This document shows positions 23,986-32,710 of a DNA stretch of 43,912 bases, one piece after another (the stretch's first letter is position 1; the number at the start of each line of letters is the position of its first letter). Below the pieces are notes generated by a model. That model was given only the letters and a program-made list of their open reading frames with translations. It did not search any database and was not told the origin of the DNA. Source of the stretch: Ethanoligenens sp047722935 (lineage in GTDB: Bacteria > Bacillota > Clostridia > Oscillospirales > Ethanoligenentaceae); the NCBI GenBank assembly GCA_047722935.1, contig JBDNZS010000020.1, positions 1 through 43,912 of the forward strand, read 5' to 3'. Made by a program: the position numbers and the translations under genes.

Positions 23986-25329
23986 TTACCGTCGGGACAG
24001 TTTTGCAATGAAAAATCCGTCTGCCCCGTCTGCCTGCGGGAACAGTGTCACACTGCCCGTCGGCGCACCGGGGAACGGAAGCGATACAAACGCGGGATGC
24101 CCATCCAGAAAACGGCGGACAACCGCCTCATTTTCTGCCGGGTTGAGCGCACAGGTCGAGTAAACGACTGTGCCGCCCGGTTTGAGATGCGCTGCGCCAT
24201 TACAAAGTATATGATACTGTAAATCGGGCAGTCCGTCAAATGTTTCCGGATTTTTATACCGGATTTCAGGTTTTCGCCGGATAACACCCAATCCGGAACA
24301 GGGTACATCGCAAAGCACACGGTCAGCCGCGGGGAGCGCCGCGCCGGTCGGTAAGGTGGCGTCCTGGCCGTCGATATTCTGGACGGAAGCGTCCCGCACG
24401 GTAGCCTCCACAATATCTGAAAGCCCCAGTCGCTTCGCACCCTCCTCAATGAGACGGACGCGGTGCGAATGCAGGTCGAATGCACGTACCGTCCCTTTGC
24501 CGTTCATCCGCAGCGCCATCGTGAAGCTTTTACCGCCCGGCGCGGCGCACAGGTCATACACCGTTTCACCGGGCTGTGGGTCAAGCACTGCACAGGCCAT
24601 CTGCGATGCGAGATCCTGCACAAAAAAACGCCCGTCGGAAAACGCGGGCAGTCCGCGCAGGTCAGCCGCGTGGGTAAGCAGCAGCGCATCCGGTACGACT
24701 GTTGACAGTTTGGCCTGTACGCCCTGTTCCGTTAATTCTGCGATGAGTGCTTCGGAAGTCGTGCGCAGCGTGTTCACCCGCACAGCCAGCGGCGGAACAG
24801 CATTGATCTGCTGCAATATTTCCAGTGTGCGCGCCGCGCCATAGGCACGCTGCCAGAATACAATCAGCGCGCGCGGGCAGGAATACTGCACTTCCAGCGC
24901 ATGAAGATTATCCGCGTCCGGTGCGGGAAACGGCAGGTTGTCCACCTGTCTGGAAAGACCGCGCAATACGCCGTTGACAAATCCGGTCGCATGTCCAAGA
25001 TGGTGTTTTTTAGTCAGCTGCACCGCCTCATTGACCGCTGCTCTTGCCGGTATTTTGTCCATAAAGCAAAGCTGATACGCGCCAAGCCGCAACAAATTGC
25101 GCAGTGCAGGCTGCATTTTCTCCACGGGGCGTTTTGCGGCGGATTCCAGCCAATAGTCCAATGTGATGCGCCGTGCGATTACACCATAAACCAACGCAGT
25201 AGCCAGTGCAGCGTCCCGCCGGGGCAGAGCCGCTTTCTCCAGTGCAGTATCAAGCAGCAGATTAGAATAAGAACCGTCTTTTTCCATCCGCAGCAGTACC
25301 GAAAGCGCAATTTCACGTGCCTGAGCCAT
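23986..25329 (-). CDS. rsmB: 16S rRNA (C967-C5) methyltransferase
   Basis: The 447-aa product has an N-terminal NusB-like helical domain (about 1-140) and a C-terminal SAM-dependent methyltransferase. Motif I is 'YDLCAAPGGKSFTMAL', the catalytic Cys motifs are 'LCDVPCSGLGVIRRKPEI' and 'VYSTCALNPAENE'. It starts 3 nt after the fmt stop, so the two are coupled. Confidence 0.95.
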   Translation of the reverse strand: MAQAREIALSVLLRMEKDGSYSNLLLDTALEKAALPRRDAALATALVYGVIARRITLDYWLESAAKRPVEKMQPALRNLLRLGAYQLCFMDKIPARAAVNEAVQLTKKHHLGHATGFVNGVLRGLSRQVDNLPFPAPDADNLHALEVQYSCPRALIVFWQRAYGAARTLEILQQINAVPPLAVRVNTLRTTSEALIAELTEQGVQAKLSTVVPDALLLTHAADLRGLPAFSDGRFFVQDLASQMACAVLDPQPGETVYDLCAAPGGKSFTMALRMNGKGTVRAFDLHSHRVRLIEEGAKRLGLSDIVEATVRDASVQNIDGQDATLPTGAALPAADRVLCDVPCSGLGVIRRKPEIRYKNPETFDGLPDLQYHILCNGAAHLKPGGTVVYSTCALNPAENEAVVRRFLDGHPAFVSLPFPGAPTGSVTLFPQADGADGFFIAKLSRR

Positions 25330-25332
25330 ATC

Positions 25333-26262
25333 CTATGCCCCCATCCGCTCGCCGGGAAGCAGGCGGTGACCACGCAGGTAAAGGGCGGTATCCATCCGCT
25401 TTCCCCCCTGCTCCTGCACTTGCAGCACCCGCACACAGCGTCCATCTCCACAGCACACATCCAGCGTCTTTTCGCCGGCAAACACCTCACCCGGATGCCC
25501 ATCCAGTACACCCGCAAGCCGTGTCTCCCATATTTTCAACGCTTTGCCATGAAAAACGGTATACGCACCGGGGGCGGGAGATAGGCCGCGCACAAGATTA
25601 TGCACCGCTCTCGCCGGCTTTGCAAAATTCAGAAGGCCCGTCTCGCGTGTGATACGCGGCGCATAGGAGGACAGCGCATTATCCTGTGCTTCACGGGGGG
25701 CGTTACCGCTTTCGAGCAGCGGCAGGGTCTCCGAAACCAACCGCGCACCCACCCGCATCAGTTTGTCATGCAGCTCGCCATAGGTCTCGTTTTCGCCAAT
25801 AGGCACCATCTTTTTAAGAATCATGTCGCCGGTATCCAACCCTTTTGCCATATGCATCGTGGTCACACCGGTCTCAAGCTCCCCGTTGATGACGGCCCAT
25901 TGAATGGGCGCGGCGCCCCGGTAGCGCGGCAGCAGCGATGCGTGCAGATTAATACAGCCAAGCGCTGGAATATTCAGCACCGCCTCGGGTAAAATCTGCC
26001 CATAAGCCACCACCATGATCACCTGCGGCGCCAGTTTAAAAATGGTATGCTGCACGGCCGGGTCTTTCAAGGTGACGGGTTGGAAAACCGTCGCTTCGAT
26101 TTCCTCCGCGGCCAACTTGACCGGCGGAGGCGTCAGGCGCATTTTTCGCCCCTGCGGTTTATCCGGCTGGGTAAACACGCCGCAGATCTCGTGCCCGTCG
26201 GCCACGATACGCTTGAAGGTTTCCACCGCAAAATCCGGTGTGCCCATGAATACGATACGCAT
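25333..26262 (-). CDS. fmt: Methionyl-tRNA formyltransferase
   Basis: This 309-aa enzyme formylates initiator Met-tRNA. It begins 'MRIVFMGTPDFAVETFKRI' and carries the formyl-transfer site 'INLHASLLPRYRGAAPIQW' and 'KGLDTGDMILK'. A C-terminal anticodon-binding domain follows. The start at 26262 has GGAGG 7 nt upstream. It is downstream of def, which removes the same formyl group. Confidence 0.96.
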   Translation of the reverse strand: MRIVFMGTPDFAVETFKRIVADGHEICGVFTQPDKPQGRKMRLTPPPVKLAAEEIEATVFQPVTLKDPAVQHTIFKLAPQVIMVVAYGQILPEAVLNIPALGCINLHASLLPRYRGAAPIQWAVINGELETGVTTMHMAKGLDTGDMILKKMVPIGENETYGELHDKLMRVGARLVSETLPLLESGNAPREAQDNALSSYAPRITRETGLLNFAKPARAVHNLVRGLSPAPGAYTVFHGKALKIWETRLAGVLDGHPGEVFAGEKTLDVCCGDGRCVRVLQVQEQGGKRMDTALYLRGHRLLPGERMGA

Positions 26263-26317
26263 GTCAAATCCTCCGTTTTGGACCAGCCTCATTTTAAAAA
26301 AGCAGACAATGCGCTTA

Positions 26318-26354
26318 TTATTTTAAAATAAGGTCTATCCCACCCAATGGGATA
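26318..26354. promoter_or_regulatory. Palindrome and hairpin between def and fmt
   Basis: TATCCCA/TGGGATA (26336-26354) forms a 7-bp hairpin. A perfect palindrome TTATTTTAAAATAA lies at 26318-26331, so on the minus strand the hairpin is followed by an AT-rich run. It could be a weak attenuator or an internal promoter region for fmt. Confidence 0.35.
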
Positions 26355-26376
26355 TCACGTGAAATGGAGCAGGCCA

Positions 26377-26856
26377 TTATCCCTCTTGTTCTTTTTTCAA
26401 TTCCTCCTGCGTGAGGATGCGGATGGCGTGATCGGTATACAGTACACCGTCCAAATGGTCAAGCTCATGGCAAAATGCGCGCGCAATCAGTTCCTCGCCG
26501 GTTTTTTCATAATACTGTCCATGACGATTCTGCGCGCGCACCGTCACCTTGGCCGGCCGCTTTGTAATACCCCACTTACCGGGGATGGACAGGCAGCCCT
26601 CAAGCTCCTGCTGCTCGCCCTCTTTTGCAATGATCTTCGGGTTAATTAACTCCACGAAGTCGTCCCCAATCCGCACGACCACCACACGTTTAAGGATGCC
26701 CACCTGCGGCGCGGCCAGTCCCACACCATCCGCGCGGATGAGGGTATCCCGCATGTCGTCCAGCAATTGCTGCAACTTTTTATCAAATGCCGTTACCTCG
26801 CGGCATTTTTTGCGGAGCACATCGTCTCCGACGGTCACAATTTTCCGAATTGCCAT
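26377..26856 (-). CDS. def: Peptide deformylase
   Basis: This 159-aa metalloenzyme removes N-formyl from new proteins. All three motifs are intact: 'GVGLAAPQVG', 'EGCLSIPG' with the metal Cys, and 'HELDHLDGVL' with HExxH. The start at 26856 has a strong GGAGG upstream; the frame extends into priA but those residues are not deformylase-like. Confidence 0.96.
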   Translation of the reverse strand: MAIRKIVTVGDDVLRKKCREVTAFDKKLQQLLDDMRDTLIRADGVGLAAPQVGILKRVVVVRIGDDFVELINPKIIAKEGEQQELEGCLSIPGKWGITKRPAKVTVRAQNRHGQYYEKTGEELIARAFCHELDHLDGVLYTDHAIRILTQEELKKEQEG

Positions 26857-26887
26857 TCCGTTTTCCTCCAAGCAGCCACTCAACGCG

Positions 26888-29329
26888 TCAGACACTGCCG
26901 AGCGGATTGATATCCGCAAACACAGACGTGCCCTTCGCCTGTTTCTGTTTTCCAAATTCAATTAAAAGATCGGACACCAGCGCACGCAGGCGGCGGTCAT
27001 TTTTACACTTGATAATAATCTTGTATCGATAGCGATTCTTGATTTTGACCACCGCCGCAGGCGACGGTCCCAGTACCCGCACAGGCAGGCCGGATGCGGA
27101 CAGCGCCCTTCGCAGACGTTCCAAGAATGCCTGCGCCTGTGCCTGCACCGCAGACTCTTCTCCACCGATAAAGCCGATCTCACAGATATCGCAAAATGGT
27201 GGATAGAGCAATGCACGCCGCAGCTCCATCTCGCGCAGATAGAATGCCTCGTAGTCCTGTGCGGCAGCAAGCCGGATGGTTTCGTTCTCCGGTGTTTGGG
27301 TTTGAATAACCGCCCGCCCGGAAAGCCGTCCCCTCCCCGCACGCCCAACCACCTGCGTGAGCAATGAAAACGTCCGTTCTGAAGCGCGGTAATCGCCGGT
27401 ATAAAGCGACTGATCGGCAGACAGCACCCCCACCAGCGTCACGTTGGGGAAATCCAGCCCTTTGGCAACCATCTGTGTGCCGACGAGCATATCGTACTCG
27501 CCTCTGCCAAATGCGCCAAACAGACGTTCGTGCGCGAATTTGCCCGCTGTGGTGTCCATGTCCATCCGCAGGATACGTGCCTGTGGAAAGGTTTCTGACA
27601 AAAGCCGCTCTGCTTTTTGTGTACCTGATCCCGAAAACCGCACCATTCCACTGCCGCACGAAGGGCAAACTGTCGGGCGGGGTGCGGTGTGCCCGCAGTA
27701 ATGGCACATCATCTGTCCGTTCGCGCTGTGATAAGTGAGCGCGATGCTGCAATGCGGACAGGTAAACACATGCCCGCACGCGGGACAGGAAACAAATGTG
27801 TTGAAACCACGCCGGTTAAGCAATAGGATAGACTGCTCGCCGTTCTCAAGGTTTCGCTGCAGTTCCCGCACCAGCGTACGGCTAAGGGGGCCGTCGTTTC
27901 CGTCGGCCAATTCCTCTTTTATATCCACGGTAATCACAGAGGGCAGATGCCCGCTCCCATAACGAGCCGGCAGTTCAAGCAAGGCGTACCGGCCTTTCCG
28001 GGCGGCAAAAAAGCTTTCACAAGACGGCGTCGCCGAGGCAAGCAACAGCAGCGCCCCGCTTTTGGCACATCGAAACCGCGCTACATCCCGTGCATGATAA
28101 CGCGGCGAAGACTCGGACTTGTAGGTATGCTCCTGCTCCTCATCCATGATAATCGCACCCAGATGAGCGACCGGTGCAAACACCGCCGAACGGGTGCCCA
28201 CCACAACATGCGCCTTGCCGTCTTTTACACGTTGCCACTCATCCATCCGTTCGCCAGTGGAAAGCCCGCTGTGCAGCACCGCGATATCCTCTCCGAAGCG
28301 CGCATAAAACCGGGCGACGGCCTGCGGCGTGAGTGCAATCTCTGGTACAAGTACGATTACATCCCGCCCATCCGCACGGACATCTTCAATCAGACGCAGG
28401 AACACCTGCGTTTTACCGCTGCCGGTAACGCCGTAGAGCAATGCCGCCGACGCACCCTGCTGATACCGCGTGAGCAGGCTTTCATAGACCCGCTGCTGAT
28501 CTTCTGAAAGCACCGGCCGTTCGGTATGCGGTGCGGTCTGACGCAAAGGGCTGCGGAACACCCGTCGTTCATATACGGCGAGCACACCCTGTTTTTCAAG
28601 AGTGCGTACCACGGCGCGTGTCACACCCGCGGTATAGCAGACGACAGGCACCGGCGCTTCGCCCGCATCAAGCAAGGCCTTGACCACCGCACGGCGCTTG
28701 GTGGTAAGCGTTTTACCAGCTATCAATTCCCGTGCTTCCGCTTCGGAGACCGACAACCGCGCAACTTGCTCACCCGCACCGGACGCTTGCGTGGTGCCAT
28801 CCGCCGCCAGCAGCAAGCCGCGGCGCACCAGTTCCTCCGGCAGCGCATCATCCGGCAGCATTGCCTGCTCCAACAATTTGCCCCGTTCAACCGTCTTGCC
28901 TGCAATCAGATCAAATACCCGCCGTTCATCCGGAAGAAGCATTGCCAATGTTTCGGGCGGCACATCTGCTGCTTGATATGTGCGGGTAAACCGCAAATCG
29001 CCTCCAGCAGGAAGCATCAGGCGCAGCGCTTCATACAACGTACAAAACGTCTGTGCTTTAATAAAACCTGCCAGTTCAATGCTTTGCGTGTCCAACAGTG
29101 AGAAGCCATCCGCTACTGAAACAAGTGATTTCAGGTTTTTACCCGCTTGCTGTTCCAGCAAACAGATGATGCCGCGCCTATTGCGGCTGCCGCGCCCAAA
29201 TGGGACGACCACCCTTGCGCCAAGTTGCACGGCTTGTTGCAGCCTGTCGGGTACCGTATAGGAAAACAATTTATCAAAATGGTATGCCACCCCTTCAACG
29301 GCAACAAGGGCGACCGTCCGGGTTTGCAT
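26888..29329 (-). CDS. priA: Primosomal protein N', replication-restart helicase
   Basis: This 813-aa 3'-5' helicase reloads the replisome at stalled forks. An N-terminal 3'-DNA-binding domain precedes the helicase core: Walker A 'GVTGSGKTQVFL', Walker B 'IMDEEQEHTYKSESSPRYHA' and 'VVGRAGRGRLSG' as motif VI. Two zinc sites lie between ('CPACGHVFTCPHC' and 'CHYCGHTAPRPTVCPSCG'). Length is normal. The coaBC gene that precedes priA in Bacillus is not present. Confidence 0.96.
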   Translation of the reverse strand: MQTRTVALVAVEGVAYHFDKLFSYTVPDRLQQAVQLGARVVVPFGRGSRNRRGIICLLEQQAGKNLKSLVSVADGFSLLDTQSIELAGFIKAQTFCTLYEALRLMLPAGGDLRFTRTYQAADVPPETLAMLLPDERRVFDLIAGKTVERGKLLEQAMLPDDALPEELVRRGLLLAADGTTQASGAGEQVARLSVSEAEARELIAGKTLTTKRRAVVKALLDAGEAPVPVVCYTAGVTRAVVRTLEKQGVLAVYERRVFRSPLRQTAPHTERPVLSEDQQRVYESLLTRYQQGASAALLYGVTGSGKTQVFLRLIEDVRADGRDVIVLVPEIALTPQAVARFYARFGEDIAVLHSGLSTGERMDEWQRVKDGKAHVVVGTRSAVFAPVAHLGAIIMDEEQEHTYKSESSPRYHARDVARFRCAKSGALLLLASATPSCESFFAARKGRYALLELPARYGSGHLPSVITVDIKEELADGNDGPLSRTLVRELQRNLENGEQSILLLNRRGFNTFVSCPACGHVFTCPHCSIALTYHSANGQMMCHYCGHTAPRPTVCPSCGSGMVRFSGSGTQKAERLLSETFPQARILRMDMDTTAGKFAHERLFGAFGRGEYDMLVGTQMVAKGLDFPNVTLVGVLSADQSLYTGDYRASERTFSLLTQVVGRAGRGRLSGRAVIQTQTPENETIRLAAAQDYEAFYLREMELRRALLYPPFCDICEIGFIGGEESAVQAQAQAFLERLRRALSASGLPVRVLGPSPAAVVKIKNRYRYKIIIKCKNDRRLRALVSDLLIEFGKQKQAKGTSVFADINPLGSV

Positions 29330-29359
29330 GGCACACCTCCTGTCCAGTGTGGGCGTGGA

Positions 29360-29683
29360 TTACGACGCGCTCTTGTCCGCCGTATGATTATCCTGCTCCG
29401 TTTTCTCCTCCGCACGCATTTGCGCAATGGCAGCCACCTCGGCGCGTTCCTTGGCGTTCTCTTCTTCTTCCTCTTCGGCTTGGGCATTGAGATCCGGTTG
29501 AAGAATGTGGAATTTGCCCTCGACAAATTCCTCTACTGCGAGCGCCACCGGCTTTTCTTCCGCAGGAAATTCTTCCTCACGCTGCTCCTCCGCAATTTGG
29601 CGGGCACGTTTGGACACCGCGACGACAAAAGAATAACAGTTTTCATTATTTCGAACGATATCACTGACAGATAGTTTCAACAT
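29360..29683 (-). CDS. rpoZ: RNA polymerase omega subunit
   Basis: The 107-aa product starts 'MLKLSVSDIVRNNENCYSFV' and has the family core 'AVSKRARQIAEEQ' then 'KPVALAVEEFVEGKFHIL', which wraps the beta' subunit. The C-terminal 35 residues are an acidic Glu-rich tail beyond the core. AAGGGGG precedes the ATG. It follows gmk by 115 nt, in the usual order. Confidence 0.9.
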   Translation of the reverse strand: MLKLSVSDIVRNNENCYSFVVAVSKRARQIAEEQREEEFPAEEKPVALAVEEFVEGKFHILQPDLNAQAEEEEEENAKERAEVAAIAQMRAEEKTEQDNHTADKSAS

Positions 29684-29798
29684 AAAAAAGCCCCCTTCAT
29701 ATATGCAAGACGCGCCTCCGCCGCTGTTCGGCTATGAGCACGCCTTCTTTTCTTCATTTTACGGCAACTGCGAACAAAACATGCAGGAAATCGGACAA

Positions 29799-30401
29799 TT
29801 ATCCCAAAAACCCACCCACGTAGCGCTGTGAACGCAGCTTTTCGGCGGTAATGATGCAATCCACATCATGCGCGGCCCGCCCGACTTCATCATTGAGGAC
29901 GATGTAGTCATACGCACCGGCTGTCTGAACCTCCGCCTTGGACGTTTCCAGGCGTTTACGCACGACTTCCTCGCTCTCGGTTCCACGTCCACGCAGGCGT
30001 TTTGCCAGTTCTTCAATGGATGGCGGCATAATGAAAACCAATGTGGCATCACTGCAGTTATGGCGGACTTTCATCGCACCCTGCACCTCGATCTCCAGAA
30101 TGACATCCAGCCCCTGCGCCCGCTTTTCTTCCACCGGCCCGCGCGGCGAGCCATAATAATTGTCGCAGTACCGCGCATATTCGAGCATATTGCCGCGTGT
30201 AATCTCCTGCTCAAACGTTTCTTTAGAAAGAAAGTAATATTGTTCGCCGGACACCTCCCCCGGACGGGGTGCGCGCGTGGTCGCTGAAACCGAGTAAAAA
30301 AGTCCGGCGCGTCGTTTAAACAATGCCTCCAGCACCGTGCCTTTTCCAGAACCGGATGGCCCGGAAACCACCAGCAGCAAACCGCGTTCAGGCGTTTTCA
30401 T
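29799..30401 (-). CDS. gmk: Guanylate kinase
   Basis: This 200-aa enzyme converts GMP to GDP. The P-loop is 'VVSGPSGSGKGTVLEAL', the GMP site includes 'YSVSATTRAPRPGEVSGEQYY' in part and the later 'ILEIEVQGAMKV', and the lid has 'RLRGRGTE'. The start at 30401 is set by AAGGGG upstream and overlaps the end of remA by 14 nt. Confidence 0.96.
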   Translation of the reverse strand: MKTPERGLLLVVSGPSGSGKGTVLEALFKRRAGLFYSVSATTRAPRPGEVSGEQYYFLSKETFEQEITRGNMLEYARYCDNYYGSPRGPVEEKRAQGLDVILEIEVQGAMKVRHNCSDATLVFIMPPSIEELAKRLRGRGTESEEVVRKRLETSKAEVQTAGAYDYIVLNDEVGRAAHDVDCIITAEKLRSQRYVGGFLG

Positions 30402-30699
30402 CCTGTTCCCCTTCCGCCCCTTCTGCCGCTTCCGCATCGGTCTCGACCGCATCGGCACCGCCGCGCTCCTCTGAAAGCCGATTGGCCACGGTCTCGGGCT
30501 GTACGGCTGAGAGAATCACATGGTCGCTGTCGGTGATGATGACCGCGCGCGTGCGTCGCCCATAAGTAGCGTCGATGAGCGAACCGCGCTTTTTCGCGTC
30601 CTGCATGATGCGCTTGACGGGAGCGGATTCCGGACTGACAATGGCCACAAGCCGGCTGGCCGACACCATATTTCCAAATCCGATGTTGATAAGCTTCAT
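30388..30699 (-). CDS. remA: RemA family regulator (DUF370)
   Basis: RemA is a ring-forming DNA-binding activator of extracellular-matrix genes in Bacillus. The 103-aa product starts 'MKLINIGFGNMVSASRLVAI' and keeps 'PESAPVKRIMQDAKKRGSLI' and 'ATYGRRTRAVIITDSDHVIL'. An acidic tail of about 20 residues is extra. GGAGGT precedes the ATG. Place between yicC and gmk is the conserved one. Confidence 0.92.
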   Translation of the reverse strand: MKLINIGFGNMVSASRLVAIVSPESAPVKRIMQDAKKRGSLIDATYGRRTRAVIITDSDHVILSAVQPETVANRLSEERGGADAVETDAEAAEGAEGEQDENA

Positions 30700-30810
30700 G
30701 TGTTTTTATAACCTCCACACGTTCCGCAGATGCTGCGGCATCTTACGGTTCCATGATCGGCGGATGTCGTTCACATCCCATTGAACAGGTGCGGGCATTC
30801 CCACCCTGAT

Positions 30811-31689
30811 TCATTCTATATTTTGAATCTGTTCGCGTATTTTCTCCAGTTCGGCCTTGATTTCCACCACGACGCCGGCGATGGCAACGTCGGATGCCTT
30901 GGAGCCGATGGTGTTGGCTTCCCGGTTCATCTCCTGCATCAGAAAATCCAGCTTCCGGCCTACCGGTTCGCTGCCCTTCAGCATAGTCGCAAACTGGACC
31001 AGGTGGCTTTTGAGCCGCACGGTCTCTTCCGCCACCGAAACTTTGTCCGCATAGATAGCGGCTTCCAGCAAAATGCGGTTTTCATCCAGTTTGGCGTCGG
31101 CAAGCACCTCACGCATATGCGCGGCAAGCCGGGCGCGATATTCGGTCACGGTCTGTGGAGAGCGTTCTTCTACCTGTTCCACCAGTGTGCGGATATGTGC
31201 GGCGCGCGCGGTAATGTCCGCATACAGGCGCGCACCTTCAGATTCACGCATCTGCACCAATTCGTCCAGCGCTTCATCTGCGGCTGTGCGTACAGCTTCC
31301 CACACATCTTCTTCATCTTCCGGTACTTTTTCCACCGAAAACAAATCTGCATAGCGCGCCACGGCAGATACAGAGATGTCATCGCGCAGCCCAAACTGAG
31401 ATTGTAATACACGAAGCGCCTCTATGTAGCTCTCAGCCAAGCGCGCGTTGAGCATCACACTGGTTTTCACTCCCTCGACCGGTTCAATGGTGAGAAACGC
31501 TTCCACCTTGCCGCGTGTGAGAACGCGCTGCGCATACGCACGCAATTTTTCTTCCAGATAGCCGTATATCCGCGGCACACGGGCAGAAAACTCAAAAAAG
31601 CGGTGATTCACCGCCTTAATTTCCAGTAAAATTTGATATCCACGCACCGTCTGCTGGACACGGCCATATCCGGTCATACTCCGGACCAT
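30811..31689 (-). CDS. yicC: YicC-family endoribonuclease
   Basis: The 292-aa product starts 'MVRSMTGYGRVQQTVRGY' and has 'EIKAVNHRFFEFSARVPR' and the C-terminal 'LDFLMQEMNREANTIGSKA', both diagnostic of YicC/YloC. Members act in RNA turnover. The N-terminal ATG is retained because a later Met has no room for a ribosome-binding site. It is the first gene of the cluster that runs to spoVM. Confidence 0.92.
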   Translation of the reverse strand: MVRSMTGYGRVQQTVRGYQILLEIKAVNHRFFEFSARVPRIYGYLEEKLRAYAQRVLTRGKVEAFLTIEPVEGVKTSVMLNARLAESYIEALRVLQSQFGLRDDISVSAVARYADLFSVEKVPEDEEDVWEAVRTAADEALDELVQMRESEGARLYADITARAAHIRTLVEQVEERSPQTVTEYRARLAAHMREVLADAKLDENRILLEAAIYADKVSVAEETVRLKSHLVQFATMLKGSEPVGRKLDFLMQEMNREANTIGSKASDVAIAGVVVEIKAELEKIREQIQNIE

Positions 31690-31759
31690 AACATCACACT
31701 TTCACTCTTTGACAAAACCGCAGCCCACACCAAAGCGCGTGGGAGGGGGCGTACAGTTT

Positions 31760-31788
31760 ATTGTAACTTTTTGGTGTGGGATTGTCAA
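31760..31788 (-). promoter_or_regulatory. Sigma-A promoter of the yicC cluster
   Basis: Minus-strand TTGACA (31783-31788), 17 nt, TACAAT (31760-31765). The start point near 31753 is about 64 nt before yicC. It probably drives much of the cluster down to spoVM. Confidence 0.8.
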
Positions 31789-31883
31789 CAAAGCAAGTCC
31801 GGTTTTGCCCCCAAAACAGCAATTTCCTTGCGCATACGCATGATTTCGGCGGCTGTCGCCCCATTTTCGTATGCAGACGTCAG
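31785..31883 (-). CDS. Possible 32-aa ORF overlapping the rluB stop
   Basis: A frame downstream of rluB reads 'TSAYENGATAAEIMRMRK' followed by 'EIAVLGAKPDLLC' and stop. It looks protein-like, but the only start overlapping rluB is CTG and no ribosome-binding site is clear; an internal ATG gives just 18 residues. It may be a small coupled gene, a remnant, or chance. Confidence 0.2.
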   Translation of the reverse strand: MTSAYENGATAAEIMRMRKEIAVLGAKPDLLC

Positions 31884-32611
31884 TCGCGCAGTCCGGCGGC
31901 GCGCTCCAGCGAGCGTACTTCTTTATCCGACAGTTCCCTCCACTGACCGCTGCGCAACCCGCCGAGTTTTACAGTACCCACCGCCACCCGTGAAAGGCGC
32001 GCAACTTCCAGTTTCAGTGCTTCGCACATATGTCGAATCTGCCGGTTGCGCCCTTCGTACAGAACCAGTTCCAGCACCGAACGGTCGCTGCCGCTGCGGA
32101 TTACCGATGCCTTGGCGGGCGCGGTTATCCGCCCGTCGATTTCGATACCGGTCTGCAAACGGGAAACCTGCTCTTCCGTAACGCGCGGCCGCACCGACAC
32201 ATGGTAAATTTTCGGCACGTGATGGCGCGGATGGGTCAGAGCGTTGGCAAAAGCCCCGTCGTCGGTGAGCAGCAGCAGCCCCTCGCTGTCCCGGTCAAGC
32301 CGCCCGATTGGATAGACGCGCGTCTCCACACCTTTGAGCAGATCGACGACACAACGCCTGTCCAATTCATCACTAAGCGTCGTGACATATCCGCGCGGTT
32401 TATTGAGCGCTATGTAGACTTTCGGGCTGGGAGCCACCGGACGACCATCCACCGTCACCAGATCTCTGGATGGGTTGATGCTCTGCCCCAATCGGGCGGG
32501 ATGCCCATTGATTTTTACGCGCCCGGCAGTAATCCACACTTCCGCCTTACGGCGCGAGGTCTCCCCGCATTCCGAAAGATATTTCTGCAATCTCATGTCT
32601 CTTGGACTCAT
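31880..32611 (-). CDS. rluB: Ribosomal large/small subunit pseudouridine synthase (RluB/RsuA family)
   Basis: This 243-aa enzyme isomerises uridine in rRNA. An N-terminal S4 domain ('MRLQKYLSECGETSRRKAEV') binds RNA; the catalytic Asp is in 'IGRLDRDSEGLLLLTDDG', and 'YIALNKPRGYVTTLSD' is the family KPxG segment. AGGAG precedes the ATG. It lies 99 nt after dacF on the same strand. Confidence 0.93.
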   Translation of the reverse strand: MSPRDMRLQKYLSECGETSRRKAEVWITAGRVKINGHPARLGQSINPSRDLVTVDGRPVAPSPKVYIALNKPRGYVTTLSDELDRRCVVDLLKGVETRVYPIGRLDRDSEGLLLLTDDGAFANALTHPRHHVPKIYHVSVRPRVTEEQVSRLQTGIEIDGRITAPAKASVIRSGSDRSVLELVLYEGRNRQIRHMCEALKLEVARLSRVAVGTVKLGGLRSGQWRELSDKEVRSLERAAGLRD

Positions 32612-32710
32612 ATATAAAACTCCTCGGCGGGCGTGGCCCGCTTCTATGCTTAGGTAAAGCGATACGATATCAAAAGTGTACAGCCTGCGACGGGTGCATC
32701 ACATCGAAAC

